From Syntrophales bacterium (lineage in GTDB: Bacteria > Desulfobacterota > Syntrophia > Syntrophales > UBA4778), in NCBI GenBank assembly GCA_028712885.1, contig JAQTPK010000009.1:1-64000 (forward strand): a DNA stretch of 64,000 nucleotides, read 5' to 3'. A program made the position numbers and the translations under genes. Shown here one piece after another: positions 46,090-55,496 of this stretch. The first letter of the stretch is position 1; every line of letters begins with the position of its first letter. The notes below the pieces were generated by a model, which was not told the origin of the DNA, did not search any database, and saw nothing but the letters and a program-made list of their open reading frames with translations.

Positions 46090-46728
46090 TTGGCGAAAGA
46101 AAGAATCACCGGAAGGCAGAAGGATGTCGCAAAAATGCTGAGACAACGGAAAGGCCCGCCCGCAGAAAGAAAGTTCGCGGGACGGACAACGGGAAAAACG
46201 GGAAACGCAGGAATTGCGGGGAAAACTGCAGCGGGGGGAAGTCTTCTGAGCATTGCCCTGAGAAACGAGAAAGCGGAAAGGGCTTTTTACCTCCGCCATG
46301 CCGAGAAGACGGAGAACAGGATCGAAAAGGCAATGTTCCGCCTGATTGCGGACGATGAGCTGGAGCATTATGACGCCCTGAAGCGCCTGCTCAAGGGGGA
46401 CATAGGTGAGATCGGGATGTCCGAAGAGGCCTCGGAAAAAATAAAGGACGTTTTGAGGCGGCAGGTTTTAAACGCAAAAAAAGCACCCCGCAGTTCCGCC
46501 GGCGACCTGGACGCCGTCAGGACCGCTATAAAATTTGAAGCCGAAGGAGCATCACGGTATGAGGAGATGAGGGACAGTTCCAATGATCCGGCGCAGAAGC
46601 GCCTTTTCGATCTCCTTGCATCAATGGAGCATGGGCATTTTCTTTCCCTGCGCGAACTGGAGGAGCTGATGACGGACCCCGCTTCCTGGAACACCTGGAG
46701 GGAGAGGCACAGCCTGGATGGGGGATAA
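46090..46728 (+). CDS. Rubrerythrin/ferritin-like di-iron protein
   Basis: 212 residues. After a basic, low-complexity N-terminal 45 residues comes a ferritin-like four-helix core: SIALRNEKAERAFYLRHAEKTENRIEKAMFRLIADDELEHYDALKRLL supplies Glu and ExxH, and TAIKFEAEGASRYEEMRD with LLASMEHGHFLSLRELEELM supplies the second Glu and ExxH. No rubredoxin domain. Probably peroxide or oxygen defence, consistent with the SOD and peroxiredoxin upstream. TTG start directly after the lipoprotein stop. Confidence 0.85.
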   Translation: MAKERITGRQKDVAKMLRQRKGPPAERKFAGRTTGKTGNAGIAGKTAAGGSLLSIALRNEKAERAFYLRHAEKTENRIEKAMFRLIADDELEHYDALKRLLKGDIGEIGMSEEASEKIKDVLRRQVLNAKKAPRSSAGDLDAVRTAIKFEAEGASRYEEMRDSSNDPAQKRLFDLLASMEHGHFLSLRELEELMTDPASWNTWRERHSLDGG

Positions 46729-46732
46729 AGAA

Positions 46733-46790
46733 AGTTCACAGTTCACACTTTGCAGTTCACGGTCCGCTGTTTAAGGTCACAAGTCCACAG
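46733..46790. repeat. Short-word repeats before the Clp-fold protease
   Basis: AGTTCACAGTTCACACTTTGCAGTTCACGG... then AGGTCACAAGTCCACAG. The same GTTCACAG word family as the repeat at 33.4 kb, without a clear inverted arm. Confidence 0.6.
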
Positions 46791-46837
46791 GTAATCTTTT
46801 CATTCCGGGCATAGACAAACAGGCAGGCGGTTGTGCG

Positions 46838-47677
46838 ATGGATAATATGTGGTCGTTTTTCTGGATTTTCATAATAGTTGCTTCTTTCATGCCTCTCCTG
46901 CAGCAGAAAATCATGCAGGCCAAACGCCTGGCGTTGATCCGCAAGCTTGAGCAGAAGAGGAATTCGAGAGTAATCACGCTTATCCACCGTCAGGAAACCA
47001 TGAAGATCCTCGGTTTTCCCATCATGAGGTACATAGATATCAACGACTCCGAAGACGTGCTCCGCGCCATCCGGCTTACTCCCGAAGATATGCCGATCGA
47101 TATAATCATCCATACGCCGGGCGGGCTGGCCCTTTCGACCGAGCAGATCGCCCTTGCGCTGAAAAGGCACAAGGCGCAGGTAACGATTTGCGTTCCCCAT
47201 TACGCCATGTCCGGCGGAACGCTGATCTGCCTGGCGGCGAACGAGGTTATCCTGGACGAGAACGCCGTGCTCGGCCCCGTAGACCCGCAGCTGGGGGAAT
47301 TCCCGGCAGCGTCCATTTTGCGGGCCGTCGCAAAGAAAGAACCAAAAGACATTGAGGACAGGACGATGATCCTGGCGGACGTGGCTGAAAAGGCCTTGAA
47401 GCAAATGCGGGAATTCGTCAAGGTGCTGCTCGTTCCGCGCCTGGATGAAGCTAAAGCGGATGAACTGGCCGCAGCCATGACCGAGGGCCGGTGGACCCAC
47501 GATTACCCGATAACGCATGAGGAAGCGGCAAAGCTGGGGATACCCGTTTCGCTGAACCTTCCCGAAGAAATCTACCAGCTGATGGAGCTGTTCCCGCAGA
47601 CGGCGCAGCAGCGCCCCTCGGTACAGTTCGTTCCCGTTCCGTACAAGAGAAGCCAGCAGAAAGAATCCGGCAAGTAG
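46838..47677 (+). CDS. SDH-type Clp-fold membrane serine protease
   Basis: 279 residues. An N-terminal membrane helix (MWSFFWIFIIVASFMPLL) precedes a ClpP/SppA-like domain: IDIIIHTPGGLALSTEQIALAL, then VPHYAMSGGTLICLAANEVILDENAVLGPVDPQLG with the nucleophile Ser in MSGGT. This matches the SDH family of Clp-fold serine proteinases. Likely membrane-bound protein quality control. Not followed by an NfeD gene. Confidence 0.88.
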   Translation: MDNMWSFFWIFIIVASFMPLLQQKIMQAKRLALIRKLEQKRNSRVITLIHRQETMKILGFPIMRYIDINDSEDVLRAIRLTPEDMPIDIIIHTPGGLALSTEQIALALKRHKAQVTICVPHYAMSGGTLICLAANEVILDENAVLGPVDPQLGEFPAASILRAVAKKEPKDIEDRTMILADVAEKALKQMREFVKVLLVPRLDEAKADELAAAMTEGRWTHDYPITHEEAAKLGIPVSLNLPEEIYQLMELFPQTAQQRPSVQFVPVPYKRSQQKESGK

Positions 47678-47693
47678 CACATGGAGGGTGGCC

Positions 47694-48143
47694 ATGTTCA
47701 GGAAGATACTGGCGGCCGTGGACGGCTCGAAAACGGCCCGCAAGGCGGCCGGATATGCCGTCGAACTCGCGGGGAAATTGAAGGCGGAATTGATCCTGGT
47801 CAACGTGATCGACCTCTCAGTCCTGACCGCCCGTCAATACGTGGCGGGAAAGAAATCCCCAACGCACCTGATTGAGCCGATCGATGATTACCTGCGCCAG
47901 GCCGCGGAAGCGTTCATGGACGGCATCGAAGCGCTGGCGAATGAGGGCAAGATCAATCTGCGAAGGTCCATTCGAAGCGGCAAGGCGGCCCGCGAGATAA
48001 TCCGGGAGGCGGAGGATTCGGGCGCCGATCTCATCGTTATGGGTTCCCACGGGCGGAAACCTATTTCCTCGATGCTGCTGGGCAGCGTCGCGCTGGGCGT
48101 CCTGAGCGGGACAAAAATTCCGACGCTGATCGTGCGCTCGTGA
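47694..48143 (+). CDS. Universal stress protein, single domain
   Basis: 149 residues from ATG 47694 (GGAGGGTGGCC upstream). UspA fold: KILAAVDGSKTARKAAGYAVELAGKL, with the ATP-binding signature GADLIVMGSHGRKPISSMLLGSVALGVLSGT (G2xG9xGS/T type). A rho-independent terminator follows. Next to a membrane protease and two more stress genes. Confidence 0.93.
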   Translation: MFRKILAAVDGSKTARKAAGYAVELAGKLKAELILVNVIDLSVLTARQYVAGKKSPTHLIEPIDDYLRQAAEAFMDGIEALANEGKINLRRSIRSGKAAREIIREAEDSGADLIVMGSHGRKPISSMLLGSVALGVLSGTKIPTLIVRS

Positions 48144-48168
48144 AGCGGCCATATGAGCGAATTGCGTG

Positions 48169-48195
48169 AAAGGCGGCTTAAGGCCCGCCTTTTTT
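48169..48195 (+). terminator. Rho-independent terminator after the UspA gene
   Basis: AAGGCGG-CTTAAGGC-CCGCCTT followed by TTTT. Seven-base perfect stem; ends the usp transcript and argues against the track start 48166 for the next gene. Confidence 0.85.
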
Positions 48196-48258
48196 GTCTC
48201 GACTTGCAGGTTAAAATATTATAATTTAAAGAAAAAACAGGATGCACAGCTTGATCGA

Positions 48259-49668
48259 ATGACGTCAGACCGCCATCATGTTTCGTTAATCCATGAAAAA
48301 AAACCCGGAAGGAGGGACCAGGGACATTCCGGTCTGGTCCTCAGCTATGAGTTCTTCAAATGCAGGGAGCTTATCCCCGATCTCGTGGCCAGAATTCATT
48401 CTTTTTCCCTGTCTGACCGTTTTTTCGAGGAGTACGAACTCGCCCTGTACGAGTTTTTCGAACCGCGCGGGACCGATACCGAGGACGATGTGAAGGAAGA
48501 CGTCTTCCGCAGCGAAGACGAATTCACCCTCTTCCTTTCCTGGTATTCCTTTTATTTCATTACGGACGAATTCGGCAGGAACTTCCCCGATTTTTATCTG
48601 CAGAGTCAGGGACGGCAGGCCTCATCCCTGGAAGAGGAAATACTGGAAGGAATGGCGCAATCCTTTCTCAGCGTCTACGAGGTTCAGTCCTCCGAAGCCG
48701 GCGCCGGGCTGGAGCTGAAGGATATCTTCACCGAAGAGACGTGTATCATCTTTGACGAATCGCTTTCCGTGCAGTTGTGCAAATGGGACCTTCTTTACGC
48801 CGGGATAATCAAGGCCGGAGGATTCCATTTCCTGGGAGGTTTCCACCCCTTGATAATGCCCCCCCGTCTGAAAACGCCTATTGAAATGACTGTCCGGGAC
48901 CTCTTTCTGGAAGAGAGAAAAAATTATTCGAATATGAGGGACTTTCTCCGGCGCAGCTCCTCAGAGGTCAATGCGGCGATAGAGGACGCCATAATAAGTT
49001 ACGAAAGGCCCGCTCAGAAAAACTCGGACGGCGAACTGCTGAATTTTTTCACCCTGGTTTATCACGTCAACGATCCTGAACAGGTGAGGGCCGCGCTGGA
49101 CCGGAGCTCGATCATGCACCTGGACCTGCTCCATACGGATGAGGAGGGCGGCTTCCGGAGGGCGGATTATATCTGGATCCGCAAAGGCCGGGGGAGGAGA
49201 AAGGGAATGGGGATACGGGGGATTCTCTTTCTGGAAAGAAACACGCTCAAGGCAAAATGCAATTCCTTCGAGAGGTCCGAAAAATTGCGGGCCGTTCTCG
49301 ACCGGATGCTCAGCGGGATGATCGAGATGAAAATGGCCGTTAACGAAAAACCCGAGGAGGGCCTGCAGAGCCCTCTGTGCCCGAATCCGCCGGGGAAAAA
49401 GTGGCTCTATTCAATCCCGGAATGTCGGGACATCCTGAAGGAAATTGTGGATTGCCATTACAGGAACTGGGTAAACGAGAGATTGCCGGCCATCGGAAAT
49501 ATGACGCCCCGCGAGGCGATGAAGCTGCCGCAGGGAAGAAAACAGCTGGAAGACCTCCTGAAGGAACTGGAAAACGAGAATGAAAGGGCTGTGCGGCGCG
49601 GAATGAAAAACGCCGATATCCTTGCCTTTCCGGTCGAAATGATCCGGAAAGATCTCGGGCTTCCTTGA
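48259..49668 (+). CDS. Hypothetical protein with C-terminal toxin-binding-like motif
   Basis: About 469 residues, soluble, acidic and helical, with no signal peptide. I do not recognise the first 370 residues (LSYEFFKCRELIPDLVARIHSFSLSDRFFEEYELALYEFF; SEDEFTLFLSWYSFYF). The C terminus, WVNERLPAIGNMTPREAMKLPQGRKQLEDLLKELE, resembles the short motif at the end of SEC-C and pRiA4b-like proteins (W-x-x-xPxLGxxTPREAxxxxxGRxxxxxLL). Function unknown. ATG 48259 chosen because the track start lies in a terminator; no strong ribosome site. Confidence 0.65.
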   Translation: MTSDRHHVSLIHEKKPGRRDQGHSGLVLSYEFFKCRELIPDLVARIHSFSLSDRFFEEYELALYEFFEPRGTDTEDDVKEDVFRSEDEFTLFLSWYSFYFITDEFGRNFPDFYLQSQGRQASSLEEEILEGMAQSFLSVYEVQSSEAGAGLELKDIFTEETCIIFDESLSVQLCKWDLLYAGIIKAGGFHFLGGFHPLIMPPRLKTPIEMTVRDLFLEERKNYSNMRDFLRRSSSEVNAAIEDAIISYERPAQKNSDGELLNFFTLVYHVNDPEQVRAALDRSSIMHLDLLHTDEEGGFRRADYIWIRKGRGRRKGMGIRGILFLERNTLKAKCNSFERSEKLRAVLDRMLSGMIEMKMAVNEKPEEGLQSPLCPNPPGKKWLYSIPECRDILKEIVDCHYRNWVNERLPAIGNMTPREAMKLPQGRKQLEDLLKELENENERAVRRGMKNADILAFPVEMIRKDLGLP

Positions 49669-49690
49669 AGATCACAGGGATGCGAGGCGC

Positions 49691-50359
49691 ATGTTCTCCC
49701 GGAAAGAATTGAAGCAGGCCGACACCACTTTTCCCGACGGGCGGTTAAAAGAGAAAAAAAGCTTTTTAAATGGAAAGCTGGAAGGGGAGTACGTCTCTTA
49801 TTTCAGCAACGGCCAGGTGATGCTTCGGCAATTTTACCGGGGCGGCATGCGCGAAGGCGAAGCCGTATCTTTTTACAAGAACGGGAATATAAGGGAGAAG
49901 GGCGCATTCAAGCGGGACAAGCTTGACGGCGCGTATGAATCATATTACGAAGACGGATCCATCAAGGAAAAAGAGTACTATGCAGGCGGTAAGCCGGACG
50001 GGAAATATGAATTCTATCTTCCGGGCGGAATCCTCAAAGAAGAGGAGAATTTCAAAGATGGTCGTTTCAACGGCGAATACAGATCTTTCTACCGCAGCGG
50101 AGAACTGCGGGAAAAGGGCGCCTTCAGGAACGACAAGAGACACGGCGAGTACGTAACGTTTTACAAGAACGGAAGCGTCAAACAGCGCGCGCATTACGAG
50201 GACGGAAAGCTTGTCGGAGAATTTACATCGTACGAGAGAGGGGGGCAGCCCTCGGTTCTCCAGGATGAGGATACGGATCTTGAAAACGAAGAGGCGAGAC
50301 GGGAATTCGATCAGATGCTGAAGAAGCTGGAGAGTCCGAATGGAGAAGAGCCGAAATGA
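49691..50359 (+). CDS. MORN-repeat (YwqK-like) protein
   Basis: 222 residues made of about seven to eight tandem MORN_2 units, each like G(E)YxxFYxNGxIKEKxxYKDGKLDG. No signal peptide. The units run from residue 12 to 195, then an acidic tail. YwqK-family proteins are often annotated as antitoxin-like, but nothing here shows a toxin. Overlaps the next USP gene by 20 bases. Confidence 0.88.
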   Translation: MFSRKELKQADTTFPDGRLKEKKSFLNGKLEGEYVSYFSNGQVMLRQFYRGGMREGEAVSFYKNGNIREKGAFKRDKLDGAYESYYEDGSIKEKEYYAGGKPDGKYEFYLPGGILKEEENFKDGRFNGEYRSFYRSGELREKGAFRNDKRHGEYVTFYKNGSVKQRAHYEDGKLVGEFTSYERGGQPSVLQDEDTDLENEEARREFDQMLKKLESPNGEEPK

Positions 50360-51212
50360 AGTCAGGACCGCACCGCCCGGTAATATTCTCGTGCCGGCGG
50401 ACGGCTCCGATTACAGCGGGACCGCCATCCGCTATGCGATTTACGTTGCGGGGAAGCTGAATTCCGGATTAACCGGGCTTCACGTCGTAGACTTGAAGAT
50501 TATTCAGGGTCCTCTCTTCAGCGACATCGCGTTTTACAGCGGTCTGCCCGCATATTACGAATTCCTGCCGACGATAGAAGACGCCCTGGAACGCAGGGCG
50601 GACAGGATCCTGGGGGAATTCGAAAAGCTTTGCCGCAGCGCCGGCGTGCCGTTTGAGTTGAAAAAAGCCAGGGGGATAATCGACGAGACGATCCTTTCCG
50701 AGGGGAAAAAAACGGACTGGACGCTCCTGGCGCAAAGAGGCGAGCATTCCCATCTCGGCCAGGGCATTCTTCTGGGGTCCACGGCCGAAGCTGTTGCCAG
50801 AAAATCCCAGAAGCCTGTTATGATTACCCCGCGCGAATTCAAGGAAATAGAGAGCATCGGGCTGGCTTACGACGGGAGCGCCCCGGCTGCAACCGCCATG
50901 AAAATCGCGGCGGAACTCTCGGCAGCCGTCCGCTGGCCGTTGACCGTGATCGTCGTCTCGGATTCCCAGGAAGCTGCGGCCAGGCTGATCCGGTCGGCGG
51001 AATCTTTCCTCGAGCCTTTTGAAATAGACAGCGAAGTAATCACCCTTACCGGCAGAGAGGATCGGGAGATCCTTAAGTTCATAAAGGAAGGATCTGTCGA
51101 GCTGATGGTCATGGGTGCGTTCGGGAGGGGCCGGGTCAAGGAATTCCTGCTGGGAAGCACGACGGCGTTCATTATACGAAACAGTCCGATTCCGGTACTG
51201 CTCACCCATTAA
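50340..51212 (+). CDS. Universal stress protein, two domains
   Basis: 290 residues, two UspA domains. First: NILVPADGSDYSGTAIRYAIYVAGKL ... LLAQRGEHSHLGQGILLGSTAEAVARKSQKPV. Second: ESIGLAYDGSAPAATAMKIAAELSAAV ... ELMVMGAFGRGRVKEFLLGSTTAFIIRNSPIPVLL, the second keeping the G-x2-G-x9-G-S/T nucleotide signature best. Translationally coupled to the MORN gene. Followed by repeats and convergent with surE. Confidence 0.92.
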   Translation: MEKSRNEVRTAPPGNILVPADGSDYSGTAIRYAIYVAGKLNSGLTGLHVVDLKIIQGPLFSDIAFYSGLPAYYEFLPTIEDALERRADRILGEFEKLCRSAGVPFELKKARGIIDETILSEGKKTDWTLLAQRGEHSHLGQGILLGSTAEAVARKSQKPVMITPREFKEIESIGLAYDGSAPAATAMKIAAELSAAVRWPLTVIVVSDSQEAAARLIRSAESFLEPFEIDSEVITLTGREDREILKFIKEGSVELMVMGAFGRGRVKEFLLGSTTAFIIRNSPIPVLLTH

Positions 51213-51227
51213 CTATCTGGATGAAGT

Positions 51228-51407
51228 TAGTCTCAAGTCCCAGGTTGCTCAACCAGGAAACATAATATTTAAAACAGCAGGTCTGCTTTTGCTTGAGGGC
51301 CTGTTGCTCAAATAAACTCATTTATACTTTCAATGTCTGGCCCCACCCGCGCACCGAAAATTTCCGGAAAACCGCTGGACTGTTTAGGCAACAGGCCCTT
51401 GAGACTA
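51228..51407. repeat. Nested inverted repeats between USP and surE
   Basis: TAGTCTCAAG (51228) returns as CTTGAGACTA (51398), and CTTGAGGGCCTGTTGC (51292) as GCAACAGGCCCTTGAG (51388). The same right arm can pair with either left arm, giving two alternative hairpins in a convergent gap. Non-coding. Confidence 0.75.
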
Positions 51408-52235
51408 CTTTTTACCTTTCACCTTTAACTCTTTTTCCGGGGCCGGCTCGCATTCAAACGATCCGGGGGGGAAAGAGGTGCGGACGGATTCCTGCAGCGA
51501 TGTAAGTGCGTCCTGGCGGGTTAAATCGAAATCAATGGGCGTAATCGTAATCATGCCCTCCTTCAGGGCGACGGCGTCGCAGTCTATTCCCTCCGCTCCG
51601 CTTATCTCCGTCTCCCCGGCCAGCCAGTAGTAGATGTTTTCCCTCGGGTCTATTCTCCTGTCAAAATCTTCTATCAGGCGGGCTCTGCCCTGCCTTACGA
51701 CCGCGACTCCCCTGATCCGGTCCTCCGGGAGGGCAGGCACATTCACGTTCAGCGGAACGCTCTTGAGGGGATTTTGACCAAGAATGAAAAGGGCCATCCT
51801 GCGGGCGAATTTTGCCGCAAACGAAAAGTCGCTGTTGCGCCGGTGGCTGTCGAGAGAGAGAGCCATGGCCGGGACTCCGAGGATCGCTCCCTCCGTCGCC
51901 GCTGAAACCGTTCCCGAATATATAACGTTTATGCCGACGTTTGCTCCCCGGTTTATACCGGACACAACGAGATCGACCGGATTCTCGCAGAGCTCCTTAA
52001 CTCCGATCTTGACGCAGTCCGCAGGGGTTCCCGAAACGGCATAGCCGTAGAAGCTCCCGTTCCGGTTGGCTTTCCTTACCATCAGCGGGCGGGCTATCGT
52101 AATGGCGTGGCCGACGGCGCTCTGTTCCGCTTCGGGGGCAACTATTACGCACTGGGCTATTCTGGAAAGCTCCCGGTACAGGGCGTGGAGTCCCTGGGCA
52201 TAGATGCCGTCGTCATTGGTCAAGAGAAATCGCAT
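51405..52235 (-). CDS. surE: 5'/3'-nucleotidase SurE
   Basis: Survival protein E, a metal-dependent nucleoside monophosphate phosphatase. MRFLLTNDDGIYAQGLHALYREL has the Asp-Asp metal site; VVAPEAEQSAVGHAIT, YAVSGTPADCVKIGV and VVSGINRGANVGINVIYSGTVSAATEGA are family blocks. 276 residues. Separated from dnaK by a terminator. Confidence 0.96.
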   Translation of the reverse strand: MRFLLTNDDGIYAQGLHALYRELSRIAQCVIVAPEAEQSAVGHAITIARPLMVRKANRNGSFYGYAVSGTPADCVKIGVKELCENPVDLVVSGINRGANVGINVIYSGTVSAATEGAILGVPAMALSLDSHRRNSDFSFAAKFARRMALFILGQNPLKSVPLNVNVPALPEDRIRGVAVVRQGRARLIEDFDRRIDPRENIYYWLAGETEISGAEGIDCDAVALKEGMITITPIDFDLTRQDALTSLQESVRTSFPPGSFECEPAPEKELKVKGKK

Positions 52236-52260
52236 GTGATTTATTATACAGAAAGTGTTC

Positions 52261-52303
52261 CAAAAAATGAATGGGGGGACCTGAAGATGTTTCAGATCCC
52301 CCC
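52261..52303 (-). terminator. Rho-independent terminator after dnaK
   Basis: On the minus-strand transcript GGGGGGATCTGAA-ACATC-TTCAGGTCCCCCC then ATTCATTTTTTG. A long stem with one G-U pair; the U run follows after 5 bases. Ends the grpE-dnaK transcript. Confidence 0.85.
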
Positions 52304-52324
52304 TTCGATTGCAAGACGACGGGA

Positions 52325-54241
52325 TTATTTTACTTCTTCGAAATCAGCGTCTACGACGTCGTCGTCCTTTTTCCCCTGGCCGGGCTGAGGTCCCGCTCCG
52401 GCCTGCGCACCTTCCTGCTGGCCCGCCTGCTGCTCCGTAGATTTCGCGTACATCGCCTCGGCCAGTTTGTGGGATGCCTGGGTGAGTTCGTCCTGAGCGG
52501 ACCGGATCGCGCCGAGATCGTCTCCTTCCAGGGCTTTTTTGACTTTTGCGACCGCCGTCTCGATCCTGGCCTTGTCATCGGACGAGATTTTATCGCCGAA
52601 ATCTTTTATGTTTTTCTCTACCGAGTAGATCATGGAATCGGCCTGGTTCCTCGCCTCGATCAGCTCTTTTCTTCTGCGGTCATCCTCCTGATGAGATTCC
52701 GCATCCCTGACGAGCTTGTCTATTTCCTCCTTGGAAAGGCCGCTCGATGCAGTGATCCGGATGCTTTGTTCCTTGCCGGTTCCGAGGTCTTTTGCGGAAA
52801 CGTGCACGATCCCGTTGGCGTCGATGTCGAATGTGACCTCTATCTGCGGCACGCCCCTGGGTGCGGGGGGGATACCGACCAGCTCGAATCTTCCGAGAGT
52901 CTTGTTGTCCCCGGCCATGGCGCGCTCTCCCTGGAGCACGTGGATGCTCACCGCCGGCTGGTTGTCTGCCGCCGTCGAGAAAATCTGGCTCTTTTTGGTC
53001 GGAATCGTCGTATTTTTCTCGATCAGCTTGGTCATTACCCCGCCCAGGGTTTCAATGCCCAGCGAAAGCGGGGTGACGTCGAGGAGCAGAATGTCTTTGA
53101 CTTCTCCCGACAACACGCCGGCCTGGATAGCGGCCCCGATCGCGACTACTTCGTCCGGATTGACTCCTTTATGCGGCTCTCTGCTGAAAAGCTCGCGCAC
53201 TTTCTGCTGCACCCGCGGCATCCGCGTCATGCCGCCGACAAGGATGACCTCATCGATTTCCCGCGGCGTCAGGTTGGCGTCTTTCATCGCCGTGCGGCAG
53301 GGTCCTTCGAGTTTCATAATAAGATCGTCGACAAGCTGCTCCAGCTTAGCCCTTGTCAGTCTCATGGTGAGGTGTTTCGGCCCGGACGCATCCGCCGTAA
53401 TGAACGGCAGGTTAATATCGGTCTCCAGAGTCGTCGAAAGCTCCATTTTTGCCTTCTCAGCGGCTTCCTTGATCCGCTGGAGCGCCATCCGGTCCTTCTT
53501 CAGGTCTATACCCTGCTCCCTTTTGAATTCGTCGCAGATAAAGTCCATCACTTTCTGGTCGAAATCCTCGCCGCCCAGATGAGTATCTCCGTTGGTCGAT
53601 TTGACCTCGAATACTCCGTCGCCGATCTCGAGAATGGAGATATCAAAAGTTCCTCCGCCGAGGTCGAAAACCGCGATTTTCTCGTCTTTCTTTTTGTCCA
53701 GTCCGTAAGCAAGCGAAGCCGCTGTGGGCTCATTGATAATCCTGACCACGTTCAAGCCGGCGATCTTGCCGGCGTCCTTGGTGGCCTGGCGTTGGGAATC
53801 GTCGAAATAAGCGGGAACGGTTATTACGGCGTCGTTAACCTTTTCCCCGAGATAGGCCTCTGCGGTCTCCTTCATCTTGGCCAGAATCATCGAGGATATC
53901 TCCGCGGGGCTGTAGTTCTTTCCGCGGATCGTCATCTGCGCATCTCCGTTGGATGCTTCCGAGATCTTGAATGGGGAGATCGTCTTGTCATACTGGACTT
54001 CTTTGGAATTGTATTTCCGTCCGATCAGTCTCTTGATGGCGTAAACGGTGTTTTCAGGATTGGTGATCGCCTGCCTGCGGGCGGCTGTCCCCACAATTCT
54101 CTCTCCTTTGTCCGTGAAAGCGACGACGGACGGAGTAATCCGGCTCCCCTCCTGATTCGGGATGACGACGGGATCGCCGCCGATCATGATCGCAACGCAC
54201 GAATTCGTCGTTCCCAGGTCGATTCCGATAATTTTAGCCAT
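52325..54241 (-). CDS. dnaK: Chaperone protein DnaK (Hsp70)
   Basis: 638-residue ATP-driven chaperone. N-terminal ATPase: [53 protein letters not shown]. Substrate-binding domain from about 390 ([43 protein letters not shown]-like). Ends in the acidic [13 protein letters not shown] tail. Preceded by grpE (19 bases). No dnaJ follows in this window. Confidence 0.98.
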   Translation of the reverse strand: MAKIIGIDLGTTNSCVAIMIGGDPVVIPNQEGSRITPSVVAFTDKGERIVGTAARRQAITNPENTVYAIKRLIGRKYNSKEVQYDKTISPFKISEASNGDAQMTIRGKNYSPAEISSMILAKMKETAEAYLGEKVNDAVITVPAYFDDSQRQATKDAGKIAGLNVVRIINEPTAASLAYGLDKKKDEKIAVFDLGGGTFDISILEIGDGVFEVKSTNGDTHLGGEDFDQKVMDFICDEFKREQGIDLKKDRMALQRIKEAAEKAKMELSTTLETDINLPFITADASGPKHLTMRLTRAKLEQLVDDLIMKLEGPCRTAMKDANLTPREIDEVILVGGMTRMPRVQQKVRELFSREPHKGVNPDEVVAIGAAIQAGVLSGEVKDILLLDVTPLSLGIETLGGVMTKLIEKNTTIPTKKSQIFSTAADNQPAVSIHVLQGERAMAGDNKTLGRFELVGIPPAPRGVPQIEVTFDIDANGIVHVSAKDLGTGKEQSIRITASSGLSKEEIDKLVRDAESHQEDDRRRKELIEARNQADSMIYSVEKNIKDFGDKISSDDKARIETAVAKVKKALEGDDLGAIRSAQDELTQASHKLAEAMYAKSTEQQAGQQEGAQAGAGPQPGQGKKDDDVVDADFEEVK

Positions 54242-54260
54242 GATTAAAAATCCTCCTTGC

Positions 54261-54851
54261 TTACGATTTGCCTTGATCGAGTTCCTCCGCTTCCGGCTTG
54301 TGCTTGGTTACGGAAACACGCGCCGGTTTCAGCAGGCGGTCGTTCAGGAGATAGCCCTTCTCGAATTCATCCAGGACCCTGTTGTCTTCATGGTCCGGAC
54401 TTTCCACGCTCAATACAGCCTCATGCAGGTTCGGGTCGAATTCACTTCCGGCTGCCTCCACCTGCTTCACCCCGAATTTTCCCAGGCGTTGGAGGAACTG
54501 GCCGCGGATGATCTTCAGGCCATCGATAAAAGCATCGATATCTCTCGCTTTTTCAGCGTGCTCCAATGCGCGGTCGATATTGTCGAGGATAGGAAGGATC
54601 TCCTTTATAAGGTTTTCATTTCCATAGCGGACGAGTTCCGATCGCTCTTTGATCGAGTGTTTTTTGAAATTGTCCAGCTCGGCCGCAATGCGCAAATACT
54701 TCTCGTAATTGTCTTTGGACTCTTTTTCCTTTTCTTCCAGTTTCGTTTTCAGGTCTGTCGATTCCTTGTTTTCAGGCTCCGCAGGCATTTTCGTTTCCGG
54801 GATCTGTTCCCCGGCGGAGCCTTTTTTGTTGTGGTCAGCACCTTTTCCCAT
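54261..54851 (-). CDS. grpE: Nucleotide exchange factor GrpE
   Basis: 196 residues: a Lys/Glu-rich coiled-coil N terminus ([42 protein letters not shown]) then the beta domain with [34 protein letters not shown] and [25 protein letters not shown]. Releases ADP from DnaK. No hrcA gene or CIRCE element upstream; gmhA is the neighbour instead. Confidence 0.96.
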   Translation of the reverse strand: MGKGADHNKKGSAGEQIPETKMPAEPENKESTDLKTKLEEKEKESKDNYEKYLRIAAELDNFKKHSIKERSELVRYGNENLIKEILPILDNIDRALEHAEKARDIDAFIDGLKIIRGQFLQRLGKFGVKQVEAAGSEFDPNLHEAVLSVESPDHEDNRVLDEFEKGYLLNDRLLKPARVSVTKHKPEAEELDQGKS

Positions 54852-54899
54852 CGTCAGTTCCTCTTCCGCTATGCCCGCGCGCTTATGCTTGAACAGCGC

Positions 54900-55496
54900 C
54901 TATCTCTTATGGTCAGGCTTCTGGAAAAGCCTGTAATCCACCAGTTCGCAGATGGCATGCCCGACGGTGATATGAATTTCCTGAATCCGGGGGGTGCTTC
55001 CTCCCGATACATTAAGCGAATGATCCGCGATCCTGGCAATTTCTCCCCCGTCACGACCGGTCAGCCCGATGGTGATGAGGTCCATTTTTTTCGCCGTTTC
55101 AAAGGCCTTGATCACGTTCGGCGAAGCGCCGCTGGTGCTTATGCCCCAGGCCACGTCGCCGGGCTGTCCGATGGCCCTGATCTGCTTTGAAAAAATTTCA
55201 GAAAAATCATAATCATTTGCAATACTAGTGATGACTGAGGTATCGGTGTTCAAGGCGATGGCGGGCAAGGGCGGTCTCTCGATCATGAATCGGTTTACGA
55301 ATTCCGCCGCAATGTGCTGGGCATCCGCCGCGCTTCCGCCGTTTCCAAAGAGCAGAATCTTGTTGCCTGCTTTGAGGGCCGCCGTAATAACCTCCACAAC
55401 CCTCGCCAGCCTGCTCAGATTCTCGTTTATGAAAACCTCTTTAAGATGACTGCTTTCCTTGAAAATCCGCAACAGAATGTCTTCAATATCTTCCAT
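54900..55496 (-). CDS. gmhA: Sedoheptulose 7-phosphate isomerase
   Basis: First step of ADP-heptose synthesis for LPS inner core. SIS-domain protein, 198 residues: NKILLFGNGGSAADAQHIAAEFVNRF, ALNTDTSVITSIANDYDFSEIFSKQI, WGISTSGASPNVIKAFETAKK, and the catalytic His/Glu region RIQEIHITVGHAICELVDY. Supports a heptose-containing outer membrane. No other heptose genes are near. 48 bases upstream of grpE. Confidence 0.95.
   Translation of the reverse strand: MEDIEDILLRIFKESSHLKEVFINENLSRLARVVEVITAALKAGNKILLFGNGGSAADAQHIAAEFVNRFMIERPPLPAIALNTDTSVITSIANDYDFSEIFSKQIRAIGQPGDVAWGISTSGASPNVIKAFETAKKMDLITIGLTGRDGGEIARIADHSLNVSGGSTPRIQEIHITVGHAICELVDYRLFQKPDHKR

Noticed and set aside
48166-48258. Extended N terminus of the 500-codon hypothetical frame
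   Set aside because: The extension is encoded by the terminator of the upstream USP gene.
52271-54247. 658-codon plus-strand frame opposite dnaK
   Set aside because: Long antisense frames opposite Hsp70 genes are a known artefact of codon bias; composition is His/Arg/Phe-rich and no domain is recognisable.
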